From NCBI GenBank assembly GCA_963845425.1, contig CAWJSC010000016.1, forward strand, positions 1 through 64,000: a stretch of DNA of 64,000 bases. Direction: 5' to 3'. The translations under genes were made by a program, and so were the position numbers. The notes beneath the pieces were generated by a model. The model saw only the letters and a list, made by a program, of their open reading frames with translations. It was not told where the DNA came from and did no database searches. The first letter of the stretch is position 1; every line of letters starts with the position of its first letter. The stretch is from DATDAH01 sp963845425. GTDB lineage: Bacteria > Actinomycetota > Acidimicrobiia > Acidimicrobiales > DATDAH01. Positions 55,482 through 64,000 of the stretch are shown piece after piece.

Positions 55482-56131
55482 CAGTGGCCCGTGTCCTCGT
55501 GGTGCTCGGCCGCGTCGATCGCCTCGGTCCCGGTGTCCTCGGCGACGACCGACTGGCCCCGCTCGGGGGCCCGCACGCCGTAGCCCAGTTCCCCGGACCA
55601 CGACGCCACACCCTCGTAGGCGGCGTTGCCCGCCGGAGCGGTGGCCCGCATCCAGGCCGAGGTGAACAGGTCCTCGCCCTCCCGCCAGTCCTCCCAGGGC
55701 AGCTTCTGGGGCATGCCCTCGTCGTCCACCAGCAGCTCGTCGCGGGTGTAGATGGCGTCCTGGCGGTTGGTGAAGGAGAACTCGAACAGCTTGGACTCGG
55801 TTATGGCCTCGGTGGGGCAGGCCTCCACGCACAGGTCGCAGTGGATGCAGCGCAGGTAGTTGATCTCGTAGATGAAACCCCAGCGCTCGCCCGGGCTGAC
55901 CGGGTCGTCGGGCGGGTTGTCGGCGCCGCGCACGTAGATGCACTTGGCGGGGCAGACACCGGCACAGAGCTCGCAGCCGATGCACTTCTCCATGCCGTCC
56001 TCGTAGCGGTTGAGGACGTGCCGGCCGTGCAGACGGATCGGCTTGGGGGCCTTCTGCTCCGGGTACGGCGCGGTGACGCGGTCCTCCCACAGCTTCTTGA
56101 AGGTGACCCAGAAGCCCTCGAGGTAGCCCAT
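55481..56131 (-). CDS. nuoI: NADH-quinone oxidoreductase subunit I, operon 2
   Basis: 216 aa. CIGCELCAGVCPAKC and CIHCDLCVEACP bind the two 4Fe-4S clusters. After the ferredoxin core an ~80-residue acidic extension (FTSAWMRATAPAG...EHHEDTGH) is present; such tails occur in actinobacterial NuoI. One-base overlap with nuoH. Confidence 0.95.
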   Translation of the reverse strand: MGYLEGFWVTFKKLWEDRVTAPYPEQKAPKPIRLHGRHVLNRYEDGMEKCIGCELCAGVCPAKCIYVRGADNPPDDPVSPGERWGFIYEINYLRCIHCDLCVEACPTEAITESKLFEFSFTNRQDAIYTRDELLVDDEGMPQKLPWEDWREGEDLFTSAWMRATAPAGNAAYEGVASWSGELGYGVRAPERGQSVVAEDTGTEAIDAAEHHEDTGH

Positions 56132-57348
56132 CAGTCGAAGACCTCCACCCCGTCGGAGGCCGCGCGCTCCTTGCGGGCGGTGCTGATGGCCCGCTGCAGC
56201 AGGCCCACGGCGACGGCGCCGAGCACCACGATGCCCGCGGCGACGGCGAACCGGTTCCACGCCTCGTCCCGGGCGATGCGGATGGCCGCCAACAGGATCA
56301 GCCAGCCCAGGGCCAGGGGGATGAGCAGCTTCCAGCCCAGGTCCATGAGCTGGTCGTAGCGGAAGCGGGGCAGGGTCGCCCGGAACCACACGAACATGAA
56401 CAGGAAGCAGAACACCTTGGCGAAGAACCAGATCGGGCCCCACATCAGGTCGGGTCCGAAGAGGGTGGGGCCCGCGGGGCCACCGAGGAAGAGGGTGACG
56501 ATGATCGCCGACATGGTGATCACGTTCATGAACTCGGCCAGGAAGAACAGGGCGAAGCGGATCGAGCTGTACTCCGTGTGGAACCCCCCGACGATCTCCT
56601 GCTCGGCCTCGACCAGGTCGAACGGCGGGCGGTTGAGCTCGGCGGTACCCGCCAACACGAAGATGACGAACGGCACCACGCCGGCGGTCCAGAGGTTCCA
56701 GCTGGGGACCTCGAAACCGAGGAAGCTGGTGGTGGCGGCTTGGGCGTCGACGATGGCGTTGGTCGACAGGCTTCCGGTGAGCAGGACCACCGTGGCCACC
56801 GACAGGCCGAGCGCGGCCTCGTAGGAGACCATCTGGGCGGTGGCCCGCACCGAGCCCAGGAGCGGGTATTTCGAGCCCGAGGACCAGCCCGCCAGCATGA
56901 CGCCGTAGACGGCGATGGAGGACAGCGCCAGGAAGAGCAGGATCCCGACGGGCGGGTCGGCCACCTGGAGGAACGTGTCGTGGCCGAAGATCGACACCAC
57001 GCCGGCCTCGTCGCCGTCGAAGTTGCCCCCGATGGGCACGATGCAGAAGGTCAGGAAGGCGGGGATGATCGACAGGTAGGGCGCCAGGCGGAACACGCCG
57101 AGGTCGGCCCGCAGCGGCTTCAGGTCCTCCTTGAAGAAGAACTTCACGCCGTCGGCGAAGGTCTGGAACAGGCCCCACGGCCCGGCCAGGTCGGGGCCGA
57201 TGCGGTTCTGCATGTCGCTGATGAGCTTGCGCTCGAACCAGATCATCAGCATCACGGCCACGAGCAGGAAGGCGAAGACGACGACGACCTTCAGGAGGAC
57301 GATGAGCACCTCGGCCAAGCCGACACCACCGGAGAGGAGCGGATCCAT
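56131..57348 (-). CDS. nuoH: NADH-quinone oxidoreductase subunit H, operon 2
   Basis: 405 aa, eight core helices plus a ninth C-terminal one. MQNRIGPDLAGPWGLFQTFA, VKFFFKEDLKPLRADLGVF and RPPFDLVEAEQEIVGGFHTE are the quinone-site marks. 13 bases after nuoG. Confidence 0.96.
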   Translation of the reverse strand: MDPLLSGGVGLAEVLIVLLKVVVVFAFLLVAVMLMIWFERKLISDMQNRIGPDLAGPWGLFQTFADGVKFFFKEDLKPLRADLGVFRLAPYLSIIPAFLTFCIVPIGGNFDGDEAGVVSIFGHDTFLQVADPPVGILLFLALSSIAVYGVMLAGWSSGSKYPLLGSVRATAQMVSYEAALGLSVATVVLLTGSLSTNAIVDAQAATTSFLGFEVPSWNLWTAGVVPFVIFVLAGTAELNRPPFDLVEAEQEIVGGFHTEYSSIRFALFFLAEFMNVITMSAIIVTLFLGGPAGPTLFGPDLMWGPIWFFAKVFCFLFMFVWFRATLPRFRYDQLMDLGWKLLIPLALGWLILLAAIRIARDEAWNRFAVAAGIVVLGAVAVGLLQRAISTARKERAASDGVEVFD

Positions 57349-57361
57349 CAGCCGTTCTCCA

Positions 57362-59773
57362 TCACAGTCGCTCCACCCGGACGTCGGTCACGGCCTCACC
57401 GTCGGTGATCAGGTCCCCACCGGCGCTGCCGGGCGCGTTGAACGGCACGACAGCGGTGTGCCGGGGCACCCCGGGGTCCGAGGAGGCCGACACCGTGACC
57501 GAGCCGCGGGCCGACGTCACCTTCACCGGCGTGCCGGGCTGGATGCCGAGCTTGTCGAAGTCGTGGGGGTTGAGGCGCACCGTGGCGGGACGGGCCAGCT
57601 TGGCCAGGGCCGGGGCCTGCTGGACCATGGTGGCCTGGTCGTACATCGTGCGGCCGCTGGCCAGACGCAGCGAGTAGCTGTCGGTGGCGGGCAGGCCCGG
57701 GCCCTCTGCGGTCGACGGGGCCACCGAGGTGCCCTCGACCACCACGCCGTCGCCGCCCGCGGCGTCCAGGCGGCCGGCCAGACCGGCGTGGGTGGGGGCC
57801 ACGGCCTCGATCTCGGCCAGCAGGTCGTCCACCGAGGCGACGCCCAGGTCGGTGCCGAGGCGGGACGCCAGGTCGGCGGCGATGATCCAGTCCGCCCGGG
57901 CGGTGCCGGGGGCGGTGACCCGCTGGGTCACGGTGCTGACGCGGCCCTCGAGGTTGGTGGTCGTACCTTGCACTTCGGCGTAGCCGGCCGCGGGCAGGAC
58001 GACGTCGGCCCCGCTGACCGAGCCGGTGAGGAACAGGTCGACGGCGATCACCGTGCCCGCGCCCTCCAGAGCCCGGCGGGCCAGGTCCCGATCGGGGGCG
58101 TCCTGGAGCGGGTCGGCCCCGAGCAGGACGAGCACGTCGAGGCGACCGTCCGCCGCGGCCCGCAGCATGGCCGAGGTGTCCATCCCGGTCGCGGCGGGCA
58201 CGGTGGGCCAGGTGCCGGCCAGGGCGTCGCGGCCGGCGTCGAGGGTGGTGCGGCCGGGCAGCAGGCCGGGGGCGAGGCCCATGTCCAGGGCGCCGTGCAC
58301 GTTGCCCCGACGCAAGGTCGACAGGAACCGGACCCGGTCGCCGAGGCCGGCCAGGGCCAGGGCGGCCCGGACGGTGTGGCTGGCGGCCTCGGCCAGGGAG
58401 GGGCGGCCGAGGGCGACCACGACGGGGCCGTCGCCGAGGAGGCCGGCGTCGATCACGGACTGGACGGCGGCGGGCGCCCCGCCCGGGCCGTGCAGCTCGG
58501 TGTGGGCGGCGTAGGGGCTGAGGCCGGAGGCCGCAGGGGTCACCTCGACGATCCTGACCCCGTCCTCCACTGCGGCGTGGCGCAGGCGCAGGTAGAGGAC
58601 GCCGAGCTCCTCCTTGAGGTCGGGGCCGAGGAGCACGACGGTGGTGCCCGGCGCGCAGGCCTCGTCGACGGTCGCCTTGGGCAGGCCGAGCACGAGGTCA
58701 GCCGGGAGGCCGTCGCCCAGCTGGGCGTCGACGTTGTCGGTGCCGAGCACGCCTTTGGCCAGCTTGGCCCAGGCGTAGGCGGCCTCGTTGGTCAGACGAG
58801 AACCGCCGATGACCCCGATGCGGTCGGCGGGGGCGGCCTGCAAGGCCTCGGTCGCCCGGGTCAGGGCCTCGGACCAACGGGCCGTGGCCAGGCCGCTGCC
58901 ACTCGGCGTCCGCACCAGCGGCTCACCGAGGCGGTCGGGGTGGTTGACCACCGAGAAGTCGAAGCGGCCCTTGTCGCAGAGCCAGCCCCAGTTGACCGGG
59001 TCCACGTCCACCCCGCTGTAGCGCAGGACCTCGTCGCGGGAGGACTGGATGGCCACCCGACAACCCACCGAGCAGGTCGTGCAGGTCGATTCGGCCTGGG
59101 CCATGTCCCAGGGGCGGGCCCGGAAACGGAAGGGGCCCGCGGTGAGCGCGCCCACCGGGCAGATCTGGACCGTGTTGCCGCTGAAGTAGGACGAGAAGGG
59201 GTGGTCCGGGAAGGTGTTGACCTGCGTGGACGAGCCGCGGCCGATGAAGGAGATCAGGGGGTCCCCGGCCACGTCCTTGGCGAAGCGGGTGCAGCGGTCA
59301 CAGAGGATGCAGCGCTCCCGGTCCAACAGGACGATGTCGTTCACCGGGATGGGCTTGGCGTAGTGGCGCTTCTCCTCGACGAACCGGCTCTCGCCCGGGC
59401 CGTAGGCCATGGTCTGGTCCTGCAGCGGGCACTCGCCGCCCTTGTCGCAGACGGGGCAGTCCAGCGGGTGGTTGATGAGGAGGAACTCGAGGATGCCGTC
59501 CTGGGCCTTCTGGGTGGCCTCGCTGTGGGTGTCGACCACCATGTCGGGGGTCACGTCGATCATGCACGCGGGCTGCAGGGCGGGGCCCCGGCCGCTGTCG
59601 ATGTCGACCACGCACATGCGGCACATGCCCACCGGCTTCATGCGCGGGTGGTAACAGAAGTGGGGGATGTAGGTCCCGGCCCGCTCGGCCGCGGCGATGA
59701 CCAGTTCGCCCTTCTCGGCCTCGACGGTCTCGCCGTTGACCGTGATGCTGATGGTCTCCCGTTCCTCAGACAC
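57362..59773 (-). CDS. nuoG: NADH-quinone oxidoreductase subunit G
   Basis: 803 aa. The N-terminus binds a 2Fe-2S cluster (HFCYHPRMKPVGMCRMCVVD...C), then HPLDCPVCDKGGECPLQD (His-ligated N5) and CILCDRCTRF...CPVGAL (N4). A further CTTCSVGCR...WLCDKGRFD adds the distant N7-type cluster, as in E. coli and Thermus. The rest is a molybdopterin-oxidoreductase-like domain without cofactor. Overlaps nuoF by eight bases. Present only in this operon. Confidence 0.96.
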   Translation of the reverse strand: MSEERETISITVNGETVEAEKGELVIAAAERAGTYIPHFCYHPRMKPVGMCRMCVVDIDSGRGPALQPACMIDVTPDMVVDTHSEATQKAQDGILEFLLINHPLDCPVCDKGGECPLQDQTMAYGPGESRFVEEKRHYAKPIPVNDIVLLDRERCILCDRCTRFAKDVAGDPLISFIGRGSSTQVNTFPDHPFSSYFSGNTVQICPVGALTAGPFRFRARPWDMAQAESTCTTCSVGCRVAIQSSRDEVLRYSGVDVDPVNWGWLCDKGRFDFSVVNHPDRLGEPLVRTPSGSGLATARWSEALTRATEALQAAPADRIGVIGGSRLTNEAAYAWAKLAKGVLGTDNVDAQLGDGLPADLVLGLPKATVDEACAPGTTVVLLGPDLKEELGVLYLRLRHAAVEDGVRIVEVTPAASGLSPYAAHTELHGPGGAPAAVQSVIDAGLLGDGPVVVALGRPSLAEAASHTVRAALALAGLGDRVRFLSTLRRGNVHGALDMGLAPGLLPGRTTLDAGRDALAGTWPTVPAATGMDTSAMLRAAADGRLDVLVLLGADPLQDAPDRDLARRALEGAGTVIAVDLFLTGSVSGADVVLPAAGYAEVQGTTTNLEGRVSTVTQRVTAPGTARADWIIAADLASRLGTDLGVASVDDLLAEIEAVAPTHAGLAGRLDAAGGDGVVVEGTSVAPSTAEGPGLPATDSYSLRLASGRTMYDQATMVQQAPALAKLARPATVRLNPHDFDKLGIQPGTPVKVTSARGSVTVSASSDPGVPRHTAVVPFNAPGSAGGDLITDGEAVTDVRVERL

Positions 59774-61133
59774 CGGCGCCGTCCTTGCGGCCCGGTGATG
59801 CCGAGCGGATGGTCACGGGCACCGTGGTCGACACCGGCTCGGCCTTGGCGATGTACGCGTCGTACTCGTCCCGGAAGCGGTCGATGGTGGACAGGATGGG
59901 TGACACGGCCGATGGCCCCAGCGGGCAGATCGTGGTCATCCGGGGCGGCCAGGCCAACCCGGGGCTGATGTTGTCGCAGACGTCCCGGAGCAGGTCGAGG
60001 TCCGAGGGACGGCCGTAGCCGTCCAGGATCCGGCGCATGATCTTGGCCAGCCAGTTCGTGCCTTCCCGGCAGGGGGTGCACTTCCCGCAGGACTCGTTGG
60101 AGAAGAAGCGCACGACCCGCCAGGCGGCCCGCACGGCGTCGGTGGTCTCGTCCATGACGACCACGGCACCCGAGCCCATCATCGAGCCCGCCTGGCCGAT
60201 GGCCCCGGTCTCGAGGGGGAGGTCCAGGTGCTCCTCGTAGAACCAGGGGGCGGAGGCGCCACCGGGGATGAAGCACTTGAGGGCCCGGTCCTCACGGATG
60301 CCCCCGCCGTACTCCGGCGCGTAGAGCAGGTCCCGATAGGTGGTGGTGCCGAACTCGACCTCGTAGATGCCCGGACGCTGGACGTGGCCGGACACCGCGA
60401 ACAGGCGCGTGCCCCGGCTGGTCTCGGCCCCCTTGACCGCGAAGGCCTCGCCGCCGTTGAGCACGATCCAGGGGAGGTTGGCGACCGTCTCGACGTTGTT
60501 GACGATCGTGGGCTGCATGTACAGGCCCTTGGCCGCGGGGAAGAACGGCGGCTTCAGTCGGGGCATGCCCCGGTTGCCCTCGAGGCTCTCGATGAGGGCC
60601 GTCTCCTCGCCCACGATGTAGGCGCCGGCGCCCCAGGCCAGCACCACGTCACAGGAGAAGTCCGAACCGCCGATCGACCGACCGACATAGCCCTTGGCGT
60701 AGGCGTCGTTCAGGGCCTGGGCCAGGCGCTCCTGGGCCAGAGCCATCTCGCCCCGGACGTAGAGGAAGACCTGGGCGGCGCCCACGGCGTACGCGCAGAT
60801 GAGGGCGCCCTCGATGATCTGGTGGGGGTCCCGCTCCATGAGCGCCCGGTCCTTGTAGGTGCCGGGCTCGCTCTCGTCGCCGTTGATGACGACGTAGCGG
60901 GGCCACACGCCGGGCGGGCAGAAGCCCCACTTCACCCCGGCGGGGAAGCCCGCACCGCCACGGCCCAGGAGGCTGGCGGTCTTGACCTCGTCCACGATCT
61001 CGCCGGGTGGGCGGGCCAGGGCGGCCTTGAGGCCGTCGTAGCCACCGGTGCGTTCGTAGCCCCCGATGGTGTGGGCGTCGTCCTGGCCGAAGCGGCGACT
61101 GACGATGCGCTCGGCGGCGGGCAGGGCGGCCAT
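59766..61133 (-). CDS. nuoF: NADH-quinone oxidoreductase subunit F (FMN, NADH-binding)
   Basis: 455 aa from ATG 61133. LLGRGGAGFPAGVKWGF binds NADH/FMN, NGDESEPGTYKDR and GEETALIESLEGNRG are family marks, and ESCGKCTPCREGT with a later TTICPLGPSAVSP supplies the N3 cluster ligands. In WGAGAYIVGEET the usual Cys positions are Trp and Val. Entry point for NADH electrons. One-base junction with nuoE. Confidence 0.95.
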   Translation of the reverse strand: MAALPAAERIVSRRFGQDDAHTIGGYERTGGYDGLKAALARPPGEIVDEVKTASLLGRGGAGFPAGVKWGFCPPGVWPRYVVINGDESEPGTYKDRALMERDPHQIIEGALICAYAVGAAQVFLYVRGEMALAQERLAQALNDAYAKGYVGRSIGGSDFSCDVVLAWGAGAYIVGEETALIESLEGNRGMPRLKPPFFPAAKGLYMQPTIVNNVETVANLPWIVLNGGEAFAVKGAETSRGTRLFAVSGHVQRPGIYEVEFGTTTYRDLLYAPEYGGGIREDRALKCFIPGGASAPWFYEEHLDLPLETGAIGQAGSMMGSGAVVVMDETTDAVRAAWRVVRFFSNESCGKCTPCREGTNWLAKIMRRILDGYGRPSDLDLLRDVCDNISPGLAWPPRMTTICPLGPSAVSPILSTIDRFRDEYDAYIAKAEPVSTTVPVTIRSASPGRKDGAGV

Positions 61134-61798
61134 CAGGCGCTCCCCGTGCTTCCCGCTCGCGGCGACGCCGTCGCCGGGCCGCTCGGGCTTGCGGCCGGGG
61201 CGGCGGCCAGCCACACGGGCTCCTGACCGGCCTCGGGCAGGGCGTTGCCGGCCGCCCGCTCGGGCGGGATGTGCTGGCGGATGCGGTGCAGGGTCCCGTG
61301 GGGCGGCACGTCGGCGTCGAGGCGGCCGGACCGCAGGTCCTCGAGCAGCTGGTCGACGTCGCCGGGCGCCAGGTTGGTGAAGTAGCGGTAGTTGACCTGC
61401 AGGCACGGGGCCTCGGTGCAGGCGGCCTGGCACTCGACGTCCTCCAGGGTGAAGAGGCCGTCGGCGGTGGTGTTGCCCGCCTTCACGTCGAGCGTCTCCT
61501 CGGCGTGCTCCAGCAGCTCGGCGCCGCCCAGGAGCATGCAGGAGATGTCGGTGCAGACGTTGACCAGGTAGCGGCCGACGGGCTCGCGCTTGAGCATCTC
61601 GTAGAACGAGCAGGTGCCGAGGACCTCGGCCGGGGTGATCCCGACCAGCTCGGCGATGTGCTCCATGGCCTCGTCGGTGACGTAGCCGTCCTGCTCCTGG
61701 GCCAGGTGCAGCAGGGGGATGAGGGCCGAACGCGGGCGCGGGTACCGCGAGAGGATCTCGCGGGCCAGCTCGGTGTTCTCCCGGGACAGACGAGGCAT
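61133..61798 (-). CDS. nuoE: NADH-quinone oxidoreductase subunit E (2Fe-2S)
   Basis: 221 aa. NVCTDISCMLLGG and VECQAACTEAPC give the four Cys of the N1a cluster in a thioredoxin-like fold. The C-terminal ~45 residues (AAPAASPSGPATASPRAG) are a Pro/Ala-rich tail not needed for the fold. Two bases after nuoD. Confidence 0.95.
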   Translation of the reverse strand: MPRLSRENTELAREILSRYPRPRSALIPLLHLAQEQDGYVTDEAMEHIAELVGITPAEVLGTCSFYEMLKREPVGRYLVNVCTDISCMLLGGAELLEHAEETLDVKAGNTTADGLFTLEDVECQAACTEAPCLQVNYRYFTNLAPGDVDQLLEDLRSGRLDADVPPHGTLHRIRQHIPPERAAGNALPEAGQEPVWLAAAPAASPSGPATASPRAGSTGSA

Positions 61799-61800
61799 GG

Positions 61801-63132
61801 CTACCGGTCGACCTCACCCATGATCGGGTCCACCGAGGAGATGACGGCCACGGCGTCGGCCATGAGTCCGCCGCGCATCATGTGCGGGAGGGTCTGGAGG
61901 TTCACGAAGCTGGGGCCTCGGACCCGGAGTCGGTAGGGCTTGGCGCCGCCATCGGACACGATGTAGCAGCCCAGCTCCCCCCGGGGCGATTCCACCGCGG
62001 CGTAGGTCTCCCCGACCGGCACCTGGAAGCCCTCGGTGAAGAGCTTGAAGTGGTGGATCAGGGCCTCCATCGACTCGTCGATGCGGGCCCGTGGCGGGGG
62101 GGTGACCTTCTTGTCCTGGACCCGGTAGTCGCCCCCGGGCATCCCCTCGACGATCTGGCGCACGAGCTTCATCGACTCGCGGACCTCGTTGAGGCGGATG
62201 GCGTAGCGGTCGAAGGCGTCGCCGTAGCTGCCCACGACGACATCGAAGTCCAACTCGTCGTAGGCCAGGTAGGGCTCGTCCCGGCGGAGGTCCCAGGCGT
62301 AGCCGGTCGAGCGCAGGATCGGACCGGTGGCGCCGAGGGCCAAGGCCTCGTCCGCGGTGATGACCCCGACGCCCTGCAGGCGCTCGCGCCAGATGGGCTG
62401 GCCGGTCATGAGGGTGTCGTACTCCTCGAGCCGCGGCGGGAGCATGTCCATCAGGGCGAGGACGTTCTCCGCCCAGCCGTCGGGCAGGTCCGCGGCCACG
62501 CCGCCGGGACGGATGTAGTTGTGGTTCATCCGCAGTCCCGTGACCGACTCGAAGAAGCGCAGCACCTCCTCGCGCTCCCGCCAGCCGAAGAGCATCATCG
62601 ACACGGCCCCGAGGTCCATGCCGTTGGTGGCCAGGAAGAGCAGATGGCTGGAGATGCGGTTCATCTCGGTCATCAGCATCCGGATCCAGGTGGCCCGCAC
62701 CGGGACCTCGACGCCGAGGAGCTGCTCGACCGCGAGCGAGAACGCCAGCTCGTTGAAGAGCGGGGAGGCGTAGTCCATGCGGGTGACGTTGGTGGCGCCC
62801 TGGAGATAGGTGAGGGTCTCCCCGGTCTTCTCCATGCCGGTGTGCAGGTAGCCGATGATCGGCTTGGTCCGCACCACCGTCTCGCCCTGGAGCTCGAGCA
62901 TGAGCCGCAGCACGCCGTGCGTCGACGGGTGCTGGGGACCCATGTTGATGATCATCGTCTCGTCGGCCTTGCCGACCTGGCCCTCGAGGGCGGCGGCATC
63001 GGCCTCCGAGAGGCGCAGCACCGCGCCCATCTCCCGCAGGCGCTCGAGGCCCGAGCCCGCGGTCAGACCCTGGCTCTCCTCGGAGGTCTGGGCGATGAGG
63101 TCGGCCATCTCGGCCTCGTTCGGGTCGCTCAT
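61801..63132 (-). CDS. nuoD: NADH-quinone oxidoreductase subunit D, operon 2
   Basis: 443 aa with a 50-residue N-terminal helix region. IINMGPQHPSTHGVLRLML contains the quinone-site His; the end is VISSVDPIMGEVDR. The motif after the second strand is GYLHTGMEKTGE: Thr replaces the Arg seen in operon 1's NuoD, so no methylatable Arg exists there. Four-base overlap with nuoC. Confidence 0.96.
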   Translation of the reverse strand: MSDPNEAEMADLIAQTSEESQGLTAGSGLERLREMGAVLRLSEADAAALEGQVGKADETMIINMGPQHPSTHGVLRLMLELQGETVVRTKPIIGYLHTGMEKTGETLTYLQGATNVTRMDYASPLFNELAFSLAVEQLLGVEVPVRATWIRMLMTEMNRISSHLLFLATNGMDLGAVSMMLFGWREREEVLRFFESVTGLRMNHNYIRPGGVAADLPDGWAENVLALMDMLPPRLEEYDTLMTGQPIWRERLQGVGVITADEALALGATGPILRSTGYAWDLRRDEPYLAYDELDFDVVVGSYGDAFDRYAIRLNEVRESMKLVRQIVEGMPGGDYRVQDKKVTPPPRARIDESMEALIHHFKLFTEGFQVPVGETYAAVESPRGELGCYIVSDGGAKPYRLRVRGPSFVNLQTLPHMMRGGLMADAVAVISSVDPIMGEVDR

Positions 63133-63656
63133 CGCTGGCGGCCGGCGCCCTTGAACTGCACCGGGATGGCGCCCACCGCGTAGTCCTTGCGCAGCGGATG
63201 GCCCTCCCAGTCCTCCGGCATCAGGATCCGGGTCAGGTCGGGGTGGCCCTCGAAGGTGATCCCGAACATGTCGAAGACCTCACGTTCGAGGGCGTCGGCG
63301 CCGGGGTGCAGGTCCACGATGGAGGGCACCGTGGGGTCCGCCTCGGGCACCTGGATGCGCAGCCGGGTGCGGGCCTTGTGCTCATGGCTGAGGAAGGACA
63401 CCACCAGCTCGAAACGCTCGGGAGCGACGCCCGGGGCCACCTCGCGGTGGGGGTGGGCCAGGTAGTCCACGGCGGTGAGGTCGATGCAGACGAGGTAGCC
63501 CGCACCCCGCAGCGTCTCGACCAGGTCGCGGTAGTGCTCCCGGGACGGGTGCAGCACCTCCTGACCCAGGGAGTCGGTCACGGGTACGCCGTGCTTCTCC
63601 GGTGGGGGTTCTGACGCGGGGGCGGCGTCCTCGGTCACGCCGGTGTTCTCACTCAC
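63129..63656 (-). CDS. nuoC: NADH-quinone oxidoreductase subunit C, operon 2
   Basis: 175 aa. DALEREVFDMFGITFEGHPDL and HPLRKDYAVG mark the 30-kDa family. N-terminal ~20 residues are acidic/Pro-rich. Six bases after nuoB. Confidence 0.95.
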   Translation of the reverse strand: MSENTGVTEDAAPASEPPPEKHGVPVTDSLGQEVLHPSREHYRDLVETLRGAGYLVCIDLTAVDYLAHPHREVAPGVAPERFELVVSFLSHEHKARTRLRIQVPEADPTVPSIVDLHPGADALEREVFDMFGITFEGHPDLTRILMPEDWEGHPLRKDYAVGAIPVQFKGAGRQR

Positions 63657-63662
63657 CGGTAC

Positions 63663-64000
63663 CTAGTCCTCGACGGTGGGCTGGAGGAGGCGGACGGCCC
63701 CAGTGGCGGTCTGGCCGTCGTGCTGGTCGACCTGGATGCCCGCGCCGCCGCCGTTGGCCTCGCGGCGCTTGGTCAGCTCACCGGAGCGGATCTGGGCGTG
63801 GAGGGTGAGGATGGCGTGCATCAGGGTCTGGGGGCCGGGCGGGCAGCCGGGGGCGTAGACGTCCACGGGCACCACCTGGTCGACGCCCTGGACGATGGCG
63901 TAGTTGTTGAACATCCCCCCGCTGGACGCGCACACGCCCATGGAGATGACCCACTTGGGCTCCATCATCTGGTCGTGGATCTGGCGCAGGACCGGGGCCA
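63663..64000 (-). CDS. nuoB: NADH-quinone oxidoreductase subunit B, operon 2 (C-terminal part, cut by window edge)
   Basis: At least 112 residues are visible, open at the right edge. The second half of the N2 site is seen: ISMGVCASSGGMFNNYA and DVYAPGCPPGPQTLM. The tail beyond residue ~75 of the visible part is longer than in operon 1 (GAGIQVDQHDGQTATGAVRL). The N-terminal tandem Cys and nuoA should lie just outside. Confidence 0.95.
   Translation of the reverse strand, partial: APVLRQIHDQMMEPKWVISMGVCASSGGMFNNYAIVQGVDQVVPVDVYAPGCPPGPQTLMHAILTLHAQIRSGELTKRREANGGGAGIQVDQHDGQTATGAVRLLQPTVED

Noticed and set aside
31282..63656. Idea that the second nuo operon is an assembly duplicate of the first
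   Set aside because: All shared subunits differ strongly in sequence, tails and lengths, and operon 2 has nuoEFG; this is two distinct loci.

Overview
The window is about 64 kb of very GC-rich DNA. It has many GTG and TTG starts, tightly overlapped genes, TAGCAT-like -10 boxes, several likely leaderless promoters, an acidic N-terminal extension on NusG and a mycothiol-type DinB/maleylpyruvate isomerase protein. Together these point to an Actinomycetota genome, most likely of the Acidimicrobiia type. That placement is inference, because no rRNA gene is present. Nearly all core genes lie on the minus strand.

Region 1 (1-16402) is the information-processing cluster. Read in the direction of transcription it is tRNA-Thr, tRNA-Met, tuf, rpmG, [ECF sigma factor/anti-sigma factor], tRNA-Trp, secE, nusG, rplK, rplA, [nuclease-like gene between two related hairpins], rplJ, rplL, [tyrosine phosphatase, SDR, toxin-antitoxin pair], rpoB and rpoC (cut by the window edge). 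The order is ancestral, but accessory genes interrupt it three times. rpoB is separated from rplJL and has its own tandem promoters. Indel-type frameshifts cluster between 7.3 and 9.3 kb, including in rplJ, and look like sequence errors or fresh decay.

Region 2 (16403-28283) is mixed housekeeping: an SMC/ABC-like ATPase with a membrane hairpin, a GNAT acetyltransferase, a heterodimeric ABC exporter, Fe/Mn superoxide dismutase, a YihY-type membrane protein, tRNA-Tyr, a YajQ-family protein, a HAD phosphatase, a secreted PQQ-type sugar dehydrogenase, acetyl-CoA synthetase and a small membrane protein.

Region 3 (28264-41504) is one continuous minus-strand operon encoding an 11-subunit complex I (nuoABCDHIJKLMN, no EFG). 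It is followed by a MidA/NDUFAF7-type methyltransferase, a hydrolase-adenylate cyclase fusion and a DinB-like protein, and ends at a hairpin. NuoD of this operon keeps the Arg that NDUFAF7 methylates in mitochondrial NDUFS2; the second NuoD in the window has Thr there.

Region 4 (41505-49420) lies between the two complex I operons. It holds a carbamoyltransferase / small DUF5989-like membrane protein / SxtJ-like-SGNH hydrolase locus, an ABC transporter, an enoyl-CoA hydratase-like gene, and a divergent VapBC-type module that shares a symmetric palindromic promoter with the hydratase.

Region 5 (49417-64000) is a second complex I operon with the NADH-dehydrogenase arm (nuoB-N seen, running off the right edge; nuoA presumably outside). 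The cell therefore appears to encode both a canonical NADH-oxidising complex I and a complex lacking the NADH module, whose electron donor is unknown. No gene-free stretch exceeds 300 bases. No CRISPR array, insertion sequence, prophage or rRNA gene was seen.
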